A DNA stretch of 13,929 bases, from positions 1 through 13,929 of the forward strand of contig JAPONU010000507.1 of assembly GCA_026713745.1 (NCBI GenBank). The letters are read 5' to 3'. Of the stretch, positions 1 to 8,448 are shown piece by piece; position 1 is the first letter of the stretch; each line of letters opens with the position of its first letter. The stretch is from a bacterium (GTDB lineage Bacteria > Actinomycetota > Acidimicrobiia > Acidimicrobiales > CATQHL01). A model generated the notes under the pieces. That model worked only from the letters and a program-made list of their open reading frames with translations. It did not search any database and had not been told where the DNA came from. The translations under genes were made by a program, and so were the position numbers.

Positions 1-10
1 CGGAATCCAG
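1..10 (-). repeat. Edge fragment of a dispersed inverted repeat (tentative)
   Basis: The first ten bases, CGGAATCCAG, equal the reverse complement of 7474-7483, which is part of the hairpin repeat at 7474-7501. They could be the tail of another copy cut by the window edge, lying just past the end of the dehydrogenase gene. Ten bases is short and could match by chance. Confidence 0.3.
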
Positions 11-30
11 CAGTCGGCGGCCGCGGGCTC

Positions 31-957
31 TCAGTAGCCGAGCGCGGTGTTCACCGGCCCCAGCAGCGTCTCGCCCGCACCGAAGCGGCGCACGTTCTCG
101 GTCACCCGGCGGTCCAGCAGCGCCATCCCCATCTCCGGGGTGTTGCCCACGTGCGGCGTGATGATGCAGTTGGGCAGGTTCCACAGCGGGTGGCCGTCGG
201 GCAGCGGTTCGGGGTCGGTGACGTCCAGCCCCGCGCCGGCAATGACCCTCGCACCGAGGGCTGCCACCAGGTCATCGGTCACGACGTGCTCGCCGCGCGC
301 CACGTTGACCAACCAGCAGTGTTGCGGCATTCGTGCCAGCGCCTCGGCGTCGATGATGCCCCTGGTCTCTGCGGTGAGCGCCAGTGCCACGACGACGGCG
401 TCAGCGCCGGCGAGGGCCGGGTGGAGTCCCCCAGGCCCGACGACCCGCACGTCGGGGGCACCAGCCAGCGGTTCGGGGTGGCGGCGCAGCACCGTCACGT
501 CGCACTCGAACGGCGCCAGCAGCTTCAGCAATTCCGTGGTGATGCCACCGCCGCCCAGGATCGTGATCGCCGCGCCACCCAGGTTGCGGCCCTCGGGCCC
601 CAGCCAGCTCCGGGCGGGCATGTAGGTGGTGAGCCCCCGCATCCCGGCCAGCATCATGCTCAGCGCCATCTCCGCCACCGGCTCGGCGTACACGCCCTTG
701 CCGCAGGTCCAGAGCCGTTCGCCGTCCAGGAACCGCAGGTACGGCTCGATGCCGGCGTAGGGCAGCTGGATCCAGCGCAGCCCCGGGGCGCCCTCCAGTA
801 CCGCGCCCAGCAGGTCGGGGTTCTGGGGATCCGCCCAGATCAGCCCCTCGGCGTTGGCGGCAGGCGCCACGACGCCCCCGCCGGCGCTGACCGCGGCGGC
901 CAGATCATCCCGCCGCCAGCATTCCGGCTCGACGGCCACCAGGGGTTGGCGTGTCAT
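31..957 (-). CDS. D-isomer-specific 2-hydroxyacid dehydrogenase family protein
   Basis: This 308-residue protein is a probable NAD(P)-dependent cytosolic oxidoreductase that interconverts a D-2-hydroxyacid and its 2-oxoacid. The substrate cannot be read from the sequence. Family signs are a catalytic Arg221 (NVARGE), Glu250 (DVTDPEPLP) and His269 (TPHVGNT), in the usual order and spacing. The Rossmann loop lies at 135-140 and reads GGGGIT, so the third glycine of the GxGxxG fingerprint is replaced by threonine. The N-terminal part (about 1-100) is the divergent substrate-binding half. The length is slightly shorter than the usual 310-340. The ATG at 957 is preceded by AAGGAG (963-968 on the plus strand), six bases upstream, which fixes the start. 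It is transcribed alone and divergently from the acyl-CoA synthetase. Some relatives are annotated as phosphoglycerate dehydrogenase (SerA-like), but the C-terminal ACT/regulatory domains of SerA are absent. Confidence 0.9.
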   Translation of the reverse strand: MTRQPLVAVEPECWRRDDLAAAVSAGGGVVAPAANAEGLIWADPQNPDLLGAVLEGAPGLRWIQLPYAGIEPYLRFLDGERLWTCGKGVYAEPVAEMALSMMLAGMRGLTTYMPARSWLGPEGRNLGGAAITILGGGGITTELLKLLAPFECDVTVLRRHPEPLAGAPDVRVVGPGGLHPALAGADAVVVALALTAETRGIIDAEALARMPQHCWLVNVARGEHVVTDDLVAALGARVIAGAGLDVTDPEPLPDGHPLWNLPNCIITPHVGNTPEMGMALLDRRVTENVRRFGAGETLLGPVNTALGY

Positions 958-1004
958 GGTTGCTCCTTCGATCGTGCCGTCTGTTGGGTCGCCTCGACCC
1001 CCGC

Positions 1005-1057
1005 CGTCGTTCCGGCGAAGAGCCTGTCCCGGATTCGATCCGGGGCCGGGGATCCAT
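1005..1057 (+). repeat. Dispersed inverted-repeat element, long form
   Basis: The intergenic stretch opens with CGTCGTTCCGGCGAAG (1005-1020), matching the reverse complement of 7486-7501 at 14 of 16 positions. It closes with GGCCGGGGATCCA, resembling the other end of that element. In between lies a perfect 7-bp hairpin, CCCGGAT at 1028-1034 and ATCCGGG at 1038-1044, loop TCG. It looks like a REP-type palindromic element of the kind scattered between genes in many GC-rich genomes. It lies between the divergent start codons of the dehydrogenase and the acyl-CoA synthetase, upstream of the latter's promoter. Confidence 0.55.
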
Positions 1058-1147
1058 CGCCCAGCGGCTCGGCCTGCGTCTGCGGTCGGATCATCGGCGG
1101 CCTCGGCTGCGGTCCTCGAGGCACCGGGACCGTCCGGGTGCCAAGGC

Positions 1148-1153
1148 TAGATT
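1148..1153 (+). promoter_or_regulatory. Probable -10 box of the acyl-CoA synthetase gene
   Basis: TAGATT fits the actinobacterial TANNNT -10 hexamer and stands out in a GC-rich gap. It would place transcription start near 1160, leaving a leader of about 32 bases containing the Shine-Dalgarno AGGAGG at 1182-1187. No convincing -35 box is visible. Confidence 0.5.
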
Positions 1154-1191
1154 GCACGACCAGTCACGACTCGGGCGAATCAGGAGGGCGC

Positions 1192-2730
1192 ATGAAAGTA
1201 CCGCTCACGGTGGGGGACTTCATCGACCGGGCCGCCCTCGTCTACCCGGACCGGCCCGCGCTGATCGACGAACCCGACCAGCCGGCGCCGAGCTGGGGGA
1301 CGCTCAGCTACGGCGAGATGGCGAGACGTGCCCGGGCGCTGGCGGCGTCGCTCGACCGCCTCGGGCTCGGTTGGGGTGAACGGGTGGCGATCGTGTCGCA
1401 CAACGCCGCCCGCCTGGCCACGACCATGTTGGGAGTCAGCGCCGCGGGGCGGATCTCGGTGCCGGTGAACTTCCGTCTCAACGCCGCCGAGGTGGACTAC
1501 ATCGTCTCGCACTGCGGGGCGCGGCTGCTGCTGATCGACCCCGAACTGACCGACGATCTGGCCGGTGTGGACTGCGAGCACCGCTTCATCATCGGGCCCG
1601 AGGCCGACGAGGCGCTCTTCGCCGACAGCGACGTCGCGCCGCGCCCCTGGGAGCCCGACGAGGACGCCACCGCCGCCATCAACTACACCAGCGGTACCAC
1701 GGCGCGCCCCAAGGGCGTCGAGGTGGCCCACCGCACCATCTGGCTCAACGCCGTGACCTTCGGCTGGAGCGCCGGCGTGAGCGACCGGGACGTGTACCTG
1801 CACACGCTGCCCATGTTCCACTGCAACGGCTGGGGGATGCCCTATGCGCTCACCGGGGCGGGCGCCACCCAGGTGGTGATCCGCAAGATCGACGGCGCCG
1901 AGATCCTGCGGCGCATCGAACGCCACGGCGTCACCTACCTGTGCGGGGCGCCGGCGGTGGTGGCGGCGGTCCTGGCGGCCGCCGAGGACTGGCCCGGGCC
2001 GATCCCCGGCTCGGGCACCGTGCGGATGACGGTGGCGGGGGCGCCGCCGCCCAGGCGCACCATCGAACGCATGGAGACCGAGCTGGGCTGGGAGTTCATG
2101 CAGCTGTACGGGCTGACCGAGACGGCGCCGTACCTCACGATGAACCGGATCCGCCCCGAGTGGGACGACCTGGCGCCCGCCGAGCGGGCCGAGCGGCTGG
2201 TGCGCCAGGGTGCCCCGGCACTGGGCATCAGGGTGCGCGTGTCGGCCACCGGCGAGGTGGAGGCCCGGGGCAATCACATCATGGAGGGCTACTGGAATCA
2301 GCCCGAGACCACCTCCGAGGCGCTGGCCGGCGGCTGGTTCCACACCGGCGATGGGGGTTACCTGGACGACGACGGGTACCTGGTGCTGACCGACCGGCGC
2401 AAGGACGTGATCATCTCCGGCGGTGAGAACGTCTCGTCCATCGAGGTGGAGGACTGCCTGTTCGCCCATCCGGCCGTGGCCGAGGTGGCGGTGATCGGCG
2501 TGCCCCACGATCGCTGGGGCGAGACGCCCAAGGCGCTGGTGGTGCTGGCCGCAGCCGCCACCGCCACCCCCGCCGAGCTGATCGCCCATTGCCGTGAGCG
2601 CCTGGCGCACTACAAGTGCCCCACCACCGTGGAGCTCCGCGACGCACTGGCGCGCACCGCCACCGGCAAACTCCAGAAGTACAAGCTGCGCGCCCCCTAC
2701 TGGGCCGAGCGGGACCGCGCCATCAACTAG
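1192..2730 (+). CDS. AMP-forming acyl-CoA synthetase (fatty-acid/carboxylic-acid CoA ligase)
   Basis: This 512-residue enzyme of the ANL adenylating superfamily activates a carboxylic acid with ATP to an acyl-AMP and transfers it to CoA. Visible motifs are the P-loop-like YTSGTTARPKG (165-175), the A5 motif YGLTE (306-310), A7 TGDGGYLDDDGY (385-396), the hinge DRRKD (401-405), GGEN (410-413) and the C-terminal catalytic lysine in TGK (Lys493). The segment LPMFHCNGWG (206-215) is typical of short/medium-chain and aromatic acid ligases of the FadD/DmdB-like group, but the substrate is not determinable. The reading frame is open far upstream (from 151), but only as a shadow over the dehydrogenase gene. 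The ATG at 1192 is chosen because AGGAGG lies four bases before it and the protein then begins like the family (TVGDFIDRAALVYPDRPAL). No neighbour defines a pathway. Confidence 0.93.
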   Translation: MKVPLTVGDFIDRAALVYPDRPALIDEPDQPAPSWGTLSYGEMARRARALAASLDRLGLGWGERVAIVSHNAARLATTMLGVSAAGRISVPVNFRLNAAEVDYIVSHCGARLLLIDPELTDDLAGVDCEHRFIIGPEADEALFADSDVAPRPWEPDEDATAAINYTSGTTARPKGVEVAHRTIWLNAVTFGWSAGVSDRDVYLHTLPMFHCNGWGMPYALTGAGATQVVIRKIDGAEILRRIERHGVTYLCGAPAVVAAVLAAAEDWPGPIPGSGTVRMTVAGAPPPRRTIERMETELGWEFMQLYGLTETAPYLTMNRIRPEWDDLAPAERAERLVRQGAPALGIRVRVSATGEVEARGNHIMEGYWNQPETTSEALAGGWFHTGDGGYLDDDGYLVLTDRRKDVIISGGENVSSIEVEDCLFAHPAVAEVAVIGVPHDRWGETPKALVVLAAAATATPAELIAHCRERLAHYKCPTTVELRDALARTATGKLQKYKLRAPYWAERDRAIN

Positions 2731-2770
2731 CGGTACGCGCCTCCGGTCGGGGGACACCGGTGGCCGTCGG

Positions 2771-2795
2771 CGGCGCGTCCGGCGAAATCGCGCCG
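2771..2795 (+). terminator. Possible hairpin terminator after the acyl-CoA synthetase
   Basis: CGGCGCG (2771-2777) and CGCGCCG (2789-2795) can pair across an 11-base loop, about 40 bases past the stop codon. There is no T-run, which is common for GC-rich actinobacterial terminators but leaves this uncertain, since such pairings arise easily in this composition. Confidence 0.3.
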
Positions 2796-2867
2796 GCGCC
2801 GCCCCCCGACGTCCCCCTCCCTCGGTGGTCGGCTGATGCCGGAGCGCTCGATTCACGCAGTTCTCTG

Positions 2868-2873
2868 TATCGT
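2868..2873 (+). promoter_or_regulatory. Candidate -10 box for glnII
   Basis: TATCGT fits TANNNT within the 265-bp gap between the acyl-CoA synthetase and glnII. It would give a leader of roughly 115 bases before the GTG start. No clear -35 and no recognisable nitrogen-regulator operator was found. The rest of the gap holds no gene that I can support. Confidence 0.3.
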
Positions 2874-2995
2874 GCCACCGGCGAGGGTTCGGCCAGTGGT
2901 TGCCCGGCATCCCTCGGGTTCAGCGGAGATTCCCATCTGCCTCCCGTACCACCACCGCCGGCGCGTCCCGCCGGCTGCACGCAAGGAGACAAACA

Positions 2996-4009
2996 GTGGC
3001 ATACAGGGCCGAATACATATGGATTGACGGATCCGTGCCTACCGCAGAGGTGCGTTCCAAGACGAAGATCCTCGCCGACGGCGAGGAACCGGGGATCTGG
3101 GGCTTCGACGGTTCCAGCACCAACCAGGCCGAGGGCAGCGACTCCGATGTCGTGCTGAAGCCGGTCGCCGAGTATCCCGACCCATTGCGCGGCGGCGACA
3201 ACGTGCTGGTGATGTGCGAGACGTTCCTGCCCGAGACCATGGAGCCGCATCCCACCAACATGCGCGCCAGGACCAGGGCGGGACTCGACAAGTATGGCGA
3301 TCAGGGTTTCTGGTTCGGGCTCGAGCAGGAGTACACCATGCTCGACCCGGTCAGCAAGTGGCCGTCGGGCTTTCCTCCCAACGGCTTTCCCGGCCCGCAG
3401 GGGCCGTACTACTGCGGCGTGGGTGCGTTGCGCATCCACGGGCGCGAGGTGGTGGAGCAGCACACTGACTGGTGCCTCGCCGCAGGTCTGGCGATCTCGG
3501 GCACCAACGCCGAGGTGATGCCCGGCCAGTGGGAGTTCCAGATCGGCCCGGTGGACCCGCTGGCCGTGGGTGACCAGATATGGGTGGCCCGCTACCTGCT
3601 TTACCGGGCAGGCGAGAACCACGAGATCGAGATCAGCCTCGCGGCCAAGCCCATGCAGGGCGACTGGAACGGTGCCGGCATGCACACCAACGTCTCCACG
3701 GCGTCCATGCGCGAGAGCTACGAGCCTGTCGTGGCCGCTGCCGAGGCCCTCGGCGCGGCGGGCAAGCCCGAGGAGCACATCGCGGGTTACGGCCACGGCA
3801 TCGAGTTGCGACTCACCGGCGCGCACGAGACCGAGCGCTACGACACCTACAGCTATGGGGTCTCGGACCGGGGCGCCTCGGTGCGTATCCCGTGGCAGGT
3901 GCACCAGGACGGTCGCGGCTACATCGAGGATCGCCGGCCGAACGCCAACGCCGACCCCTACGTGGTCACCGGACTGCTGGTCCGGACCATCGGCGAGGCG
4001 CTCGCCTGA
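2996..4009 (+). CDS. glnII: Glutamine synthetase type II (GSII, eukaryote-like)
   Basis: This 337-residue enzyme condenses ammonia and glutamate to glutamine using ATP in the cytosol. It is the short GSII form (about 330-370 residues), not the roughly 470-residue GSI. Diagnostic pieces are GFDGSST (37-43), the metal-binding FGLEQEY (107-113, Glu110 and Glu112), GQWEFQIG (177-184), NGAGMHTN (225-232) and DRGASVRIP (291-299), followed by the EDRRPNANADPY segment. The start is a GTG at 2996, with AAGGAG at 2983-2988, seven bases upstream. The frame stays open 32 codons further upstream, but those residues look unlike the family. GSII is known from Streptomyces, Frankia and rhizobia beside GSI. 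GSII lacks the conserved adenylylated tyrosine loop of GSI, so control is more likely transcriptional (inference). No other nitrogen gene is adjacent. Confidence 0.95.
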   Translation: MAYRAEYIWIDGSVPTAEVRSKTKILADGEEPGIWGFDGSSTNQAEGSDSDVVLKPVAEYPDPLRGGDNVLVMCETFLPETMEPHPTNMRARTRAGLDKYGDQGFWFGLEQEYTMLDPVSKWPSGFPPNGFPGPQGPYYCGVGALRIHGREVVEQHTDWCLAAGLAISGTNAEVMPGQWEFQIGPVDPLAVGDQIWVARYLLYRAGENHEIEISLAAKPMQGDWNGAGMHTNVSTASMRESYEPVVAAAEALGAAGKPEEHIAGYGHGIELRLTGAHETERYDTYSYGVSDRGASVRIPWQVHQDGRGYIEDRRPNANADPYVVTGLLVRTIGEALA

Positions 4010-4033
4010 AGAACTTGGCTCCGGCACCTCCGG

Positions 4034-4059
4034 CGTGCGGTTCACGACTGAACCGCACG
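4034..4059. terminator. Perfect hairpin between convergent glnII and fumarase genes
   Basis: CGTGCGGTTCA (4034-4044) and TGAACCGCACG (4049-4059) form a perfect 11-bp stem with a four-base CGAC loop. It lies 24 bases after the glnII stop and 13 bases beyond the fumarase stop, in the 63-bp convergent gap, as expected for a bidirectional terminator. No T-run follows on either side. Confidence 0.75.
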
Positions 4060-4072
4060 TGCGGGCCGCCGG

Positions 4073-5704
<1,632 letters not shown>

Positions 5705-5775
5705 GTGCGGCTCGCTGGTGTTGTCGGGGAGGCTGATGATTCTCCCGATCAACGGTACCGCGCGGCGAGTGCGGT

Positions 5776-6264
5776 TCAGCCTGCCGCTGGGGTCCCGGGG
5801 TAGGGAGGGGGGTCGTCGCGGGTGGGGACGGTCGGCTTGGTCCAACTCATGGCTTTGGCCAGGCCGCTCGCCACGGCTCGCCAGGCCTTCGGGCGCCAGC
5901 CCTCGGCGGCGCCGACGACCTCCAGCGAGTGGTTGAGATGCACGATGGCGGGAAGCCGCTCCAAGTCGAGACCGCGGACCATCTCCCGCTCGGGGTCGGC
6001 GAAGGTCAAGAACCTGTCCGCCCACGAACCCAGGAACTGGCGCGCCTGGTCCTCGGTCCCGCACACCAGCCAGCCCACCCGGCAGTCGGCGCCGGAGAAG
6101 TTGCCCATGACACGGCCGGCAGTCGGCAGGATCCAGCCGCTCTCATGGGTGAAGGGATCCAACGCCACGACGACGAGGTGGAACGTCGTGACCCACTCCT
6201 CGACCGCCCGGGGCTTGCCCGTCAGCGGGTGGAGCACCAGATCCGGCGGAGGTGACGTTGCCAC
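5776..6264 (-). CDS. Conserved-looking small protein with a thioredoxin-like layout, function unknown
   Basis: This 162-residue protein has no signal peptide or membrane segment. Although it is buried in a longer open frame (to 6732), only this part reads as protein. The predicted pattern is hydrophobic strand TFHLVVVALDPF (27-38), helix, strand CRVGWLVCG (61-69), helix, strand RLPAIVHL (103-110), hairpin and a C-terminal helix (124-139). The strand preceded by Leu-Pro resembles the cis-proline strand of thioredoxin folds, but there is no CxxC, so redox activity is not implied. This fold assignment is inference from pattern, not a database match. The GTG at 6264 is chosen because TAGCTT lies just upstream and no better start is seen; a GTG at residue 9 or 10 is an alternative. 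The C-terminus (about 141-162) is proline-rich and probably disordered. It precedes fumarase on the same strand, so the two may share a transcript. Confidence 0.7.
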   Translation of the reverse strand: MATSPPPDLVLHPLTGKPRAVEEWVTTFHLVVVALDPFTHESGWILPTAGRVMGNFSGADCRVGWLVCGTEDQARQFLGSWADRFLTFADPEREMVRGLDLERLPAIVHLNHSLEVVGAAEGWRPKAWRAVASGLAKAMSWTKPTVPTRDDPPPYPGTPAAG

Positions 6265-6272
6265 GGGCTCCG

Positions 6273-6278
6273 AAGCTA
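6273..6278 (-). promoter_or_regulatory. Candidate -10 box for the 5776-6264 gene
   Basis: Read on the minus strand this is TAGCTT, identical to the fabI -10 at 9224-9229. It ends eight bases before the GTG at 6264, near the spacing of a leaderless transcript. A weak GGAG also lies in the spacer, so a very short leader is possible. Confidence 0.4.
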
Positions 6279-6382
6279 GCGCCCCGGGGGAGATTCCCGG
6301 CGCAATCGCCCAGAGCCGGCGCGCCCGTCGAGGCGTGCCGTGCCGCTCGTTGCAGCGGGCTGCGCGTCGAGCGCGGTTCGGC

Positions 6383-6388
6383 GACACT
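6383..6388 (+). promoter_or_regulatory. Weak candidate -10 box for mutY
   Basis: GACACT ends six bases before the GTG at 6395. It keeps the A at position 2 and the T at position 6 of TANNNT but lacks the first T. It is listed because the spacing matches the other leaderless starts in this window. The rest of the 130-bp divergent gap shows nothing else I can support. Confidence 0.25.
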
Positions 6389-6394
6389 GCGGGG

Positions 6395-7372
6395 GTGCAG
6401 GCGCCGCAACCGGAGACCTCGGGGATGCCCCTCGACGGCGCGGGCCGCTCCGACGTCGACCCCGCGCCGGCCCGGTCCGCCGCGACCCACCCTGCCCCAG
6501 AGGTTCTGCCCCCGGCGGTGGTGCCGGAACTGCGCCAGGAGTTGCTGGACTGGGCTCGTGGCCGGCTCCGAGACCTTCCCTGGCGGCGGACCCGCGATCC
6601 GTGGCGTGTGCTCGTGGCCGAGGTCATGCTCCAGCAGACCGCCGTGGGGCGAGTGCTCGAGCGGTACGGCGACTTCTGCGACCGGTTCCCGACGCCCGAG
6701 GCCTGCGCTGCCGCGCCGGCGGGCGACGTCATCGAGGCGTGGCGCGGTCTGGGTTACAACCGCCGGGCGTTGCACCTGCACGCCGCGGCGCGCCGCATAG
6801 CCGCGGCCGGCGGGGTCTTCCCCGCCGACCTGGACGGCCTCCTGGCGCTACCGGGCGTGGGGCCCTACACCGCCCGAGCCGTACTCGCGCTGGCCTTCGA
6901 GCGCGACGTCGGCGTTGTGGACACCAACGTGGGGAGGCTGCTGGCGCGCCTCGGCGGGCGACGCCTGGCCCGCAGCGAGGCGCAGGCCACCGCCGACGGC
7001 TTGGTGCCGGCGGGACGGGCCTGGCTCTGGAATCAGGCGGTCTTCGACCTGGGAGCGACCGTCTGCACTCGCCGCGCACCGGCCTGCGGGAACTGCCCGC
7101 TGCGCGGACACTGCGCCTGGGTCGGTGAGGGTCCCGACCCCGCGGACGGTTCGGCGGGCGTCAGCGCCGTCCAGTCGCGTTTCGAGGGATCCGACCGCCA
7201 GGGCCGGGGACGTCTCGTGGAGGCGCTCCGCTCGGGGCCGCAACCCAGCGCCGCGGCGGCGCGCCTGATGGGACTCGAGGATCAACCGCTGCGAGCTCGC
7301 CGCATCGTTGCGTCACTGCTGCGCGACGGCCTCGTCACCGGACACGACGGCGAACTGCAACTACCGGTCTGA
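6395..7372 (+). CDS. mutY: A/G-specific adenine DNA glycosylase (MutY)
   Basis: MutY removes adenine mispaired with guanine or 8-oxoguanine in base-excision repair. From the GTG at 6395 it is 325 residues; an ATG at 6425 would give 315. The first 40 residues are low-complexity and poorly informative, so the start is uncertain. Seen in order: PWRRTRDPWRVLVAEVMLQQ (62-81) with catalytic Glu76, the helix-hairpin-helix LPGVGPYTARAV (152-163), VDTN with catalytic Asp176, and a [4Fe-4S] site Cys224-x6-Cys231-x2-Cys234-x5-Cys240. The LQQT motif separates it from endonuclease III. The C-terminal Nudix-like domain of E. coli MutY is missing. Instead there is a tail of about 80 residues (FEGSDRQGRGRLVEALR from 263, then a probable winged helix) that matches what I recall of mycobacterial MutY tails. 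It stands alone, divergent from the small gene and convergent with the SMP-30-like gene. Confidence 0.92.
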   Translation: MQAPQPETSGMPLDGAGRSDVDPAPARSAATHPAPEVLPPAVVPELRQELLDWARGRLRDLPWRRTRDPWRVLVAEVMLQQTAVGRVLERYGDFCDRFPTPEACAAAPAGDVIEAWRGLGYNRRALHLHAAARRIAAAGGVFPADLDGLLALPGVGPYTARAVLALAFERDVGVVDTNVGRLLARLGGRRLARSEAQATADGLVPAGRAWLWNQAVFDLGATVCTRRAPACGNCPLRGHCAWVGEGPDPADGSAGVSAVQSRFEGSDRQGRGRLVEALRSGPQPSAAAARLMGLEDQPLRARRIVASLLRDGLVTGHDGELQLPV

Positions 7373-7473
7373 GCGCGTGCGGTTCGCGTCGCCCGCATAT
7401 TCGGCTCGGAGACGAATCCCGATCCGCCCCCCGCCGACCCCATCCTCCATAACTGTTCCGTGCCACGCCAGGC

Positions 7474-7501
7474 CTGGATTCCGGCCTACGCCGGAATGAC
7501 G
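7474..7501. repeat. Dispersed inverted-repeat element, short form; possible bidirectional terminator
   Basis: ATTCCGGC (7478-7485) and GCCGGAAT (7490-7497) pair perfectly around a CTAC loop. The element sits in the 178-bp gap between convergent mutY and the SMP-30-like gene, where it could end both transcripts. Its sequence shares 14 of 16 bases with 1005-1020 (opposite orientation) and ten of ten with the window's first bases, marking it as a repeat family. The remainder of the gap holds no gene I can support. Confidence 0.6.
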
Positions 7502-7550
7502 TGGGATGGGGGTCGATCTCTGCACGGCGCGAACGCCGGTGTCGGTGCCC

Positions 7551-8432
7551 TCAGGCGATGGAGCCTCGGAAGGGTTCCATGCCCTGTACACCGAGTCGCA
7601 CCCGCAGCAGGCGGCCCACCATGGGCGCCTCGGCGGTCACCTCGGTGATCTCCCCGAAGTCGGTGACCCACATGTCGGTGCCGTCGAAGCAGCAGTTCAG
7701 CGGCACGTACGGGCACTCCAGGAAGTCCAGGTAGCTGCCGTCGGGGGCGATCACGTCGATGCCGCCACCCATGAACGCGGTGATCCAGTAGTTGCCCTCG
7801 GCGTCGAGCTTGAAGCCGTCGGGGGTGTGGCCCTCGGGCAGGTCGCAGATGTGCTCGATGCTGCCGTCAGGTCGCCGGCGCCGGACCGCCAGCGTGTAGG
7901 ACTCCACCCAGACGACGCTGCCGTCGGGGTCCACCGCGCACCCGTTCGTGTAGACGGGCTCCAATTCCTGCAGCACGCGGCCACCGCCGTTGGGGAACAG
8001 CTCGAAGATGCGGCTGGGGTCGGGCTTGTTGACCGGGTCCCACTCGCCGGAATCGGTGAAGTACAGCGAGCCGTTGGGCCCGAAGGCCAGATCGTTCGGG
8101 GCGCCGAGTGCGATGCCGTCGATCTCGGTGGCCACGTAGCTCACCGTGCCGTCGGGGCGGATCCGCTGGATCGACGGCGCCACCTGGTCCGGCGCCTTCC
8201 AGGCTCCCACGGTGCCGCCGTTCTGGGTGACGTACACGTCGCCGTCGCTGCCGACGATGCAGGCGTTGGTGCCGCCGCCGCAGTAGCCGTAGACGGAGAT
8301 TCCCTTGCCCTCCTCCCAGACCTTCACGTCGCTGGTGTAGGTCTCCACGAACACGACGCGCCCGTCGGGCAGCATGTCGGGCCCCTCGGGGTGTCCCAGT
8401 CCCTCACCCATCACCTCGATCGGTCGCTGCAT
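7551..8432 (-). CDS. SMP-30/gluconolactonase/LRE-like family protein
   Basis: This 293-residue protein is a six-bladed beta-propeller of the SMP-30 family, whose characterised members hydrolyse sugar lactones or related esters with one divalent metal. The four metal ligands of human SMP-30 (Glu18, Asn103, Asn154, Asp204) have plausible counterparts in order: Glu16 (HPEGP), Asn112 (APNDLAFG), Asn163 (YTNGCAVDPDG) and Asp205 (TPDGFKLD). Blade-like repeats with PDG/PNG turns recur through the chain. There is no signal peptide, so it is probably cytosolic. The actual substrate is unknown. The ATG at 8432 has AAAGGGGG just upstream (8437-8444 on the plus strand). It begins 16 bases after the fabI stop on the same strand, so it is probably the second gene of a fabI operon. 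The open frame beyond 8432 is a shadow over fabI. Confidence 0.88.
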   Translation of the reverse strand: MQRPIEVMGEGLGHPEGPDMLPDGRVVFVETYTSDVKVWEEGKGISVYGYCGGGTNACIVGSDGDVYVTQNGGTVGAWKAPDQVAPSIQRIRPDGTVSYVATEIDGIALGAPNDLAFGPNGSLYFTDSGEWDPVNKPDPSRIFELFPNGGGRVLQELEPVYTNGCAVDPDGSVVWVESYTLAVRRRRPDGSIEHICDLPEGHTPDGFKLDAEGNYWITAFMGGGIDVIAPDGSYLDFLECPYVPLNCCFDGTDMWVTDFGEITEVTAEAPMVGRLLRVRLGVQGMEPFRGSIA

Positions 8433-8448
8433 GACGCCCCCTTTCGGT

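Noticed and set aside
151..1191. N-terminal extension of the acyl-CoA synthetase frame
   Set aside because: It overlaps the dehydrogenase gene antisense, lacks family homology, and a strong Shine-Dalgarno marks the ATG at 1192.
1180..2910. Open frame of 576 codons opposite the acyl-CoA synthetase
   Set aside because: It shows low-complexity composition without motifs; the plus-strand gene has all family motifs.
3015..3030. A-T richer patch at the glnII start as a sign of transfer
   Set aside because: It spans only a few codons (EYIWID) and is explained by the conserved protein sequence.
6265..6732. Upstream extension of the small minus-strand gene
   Set aside because: It runs antisense into mutY and is Arg/Ser-rich with no protein-like pattern; the recognisable part starts about residue 1 of the shorter version.
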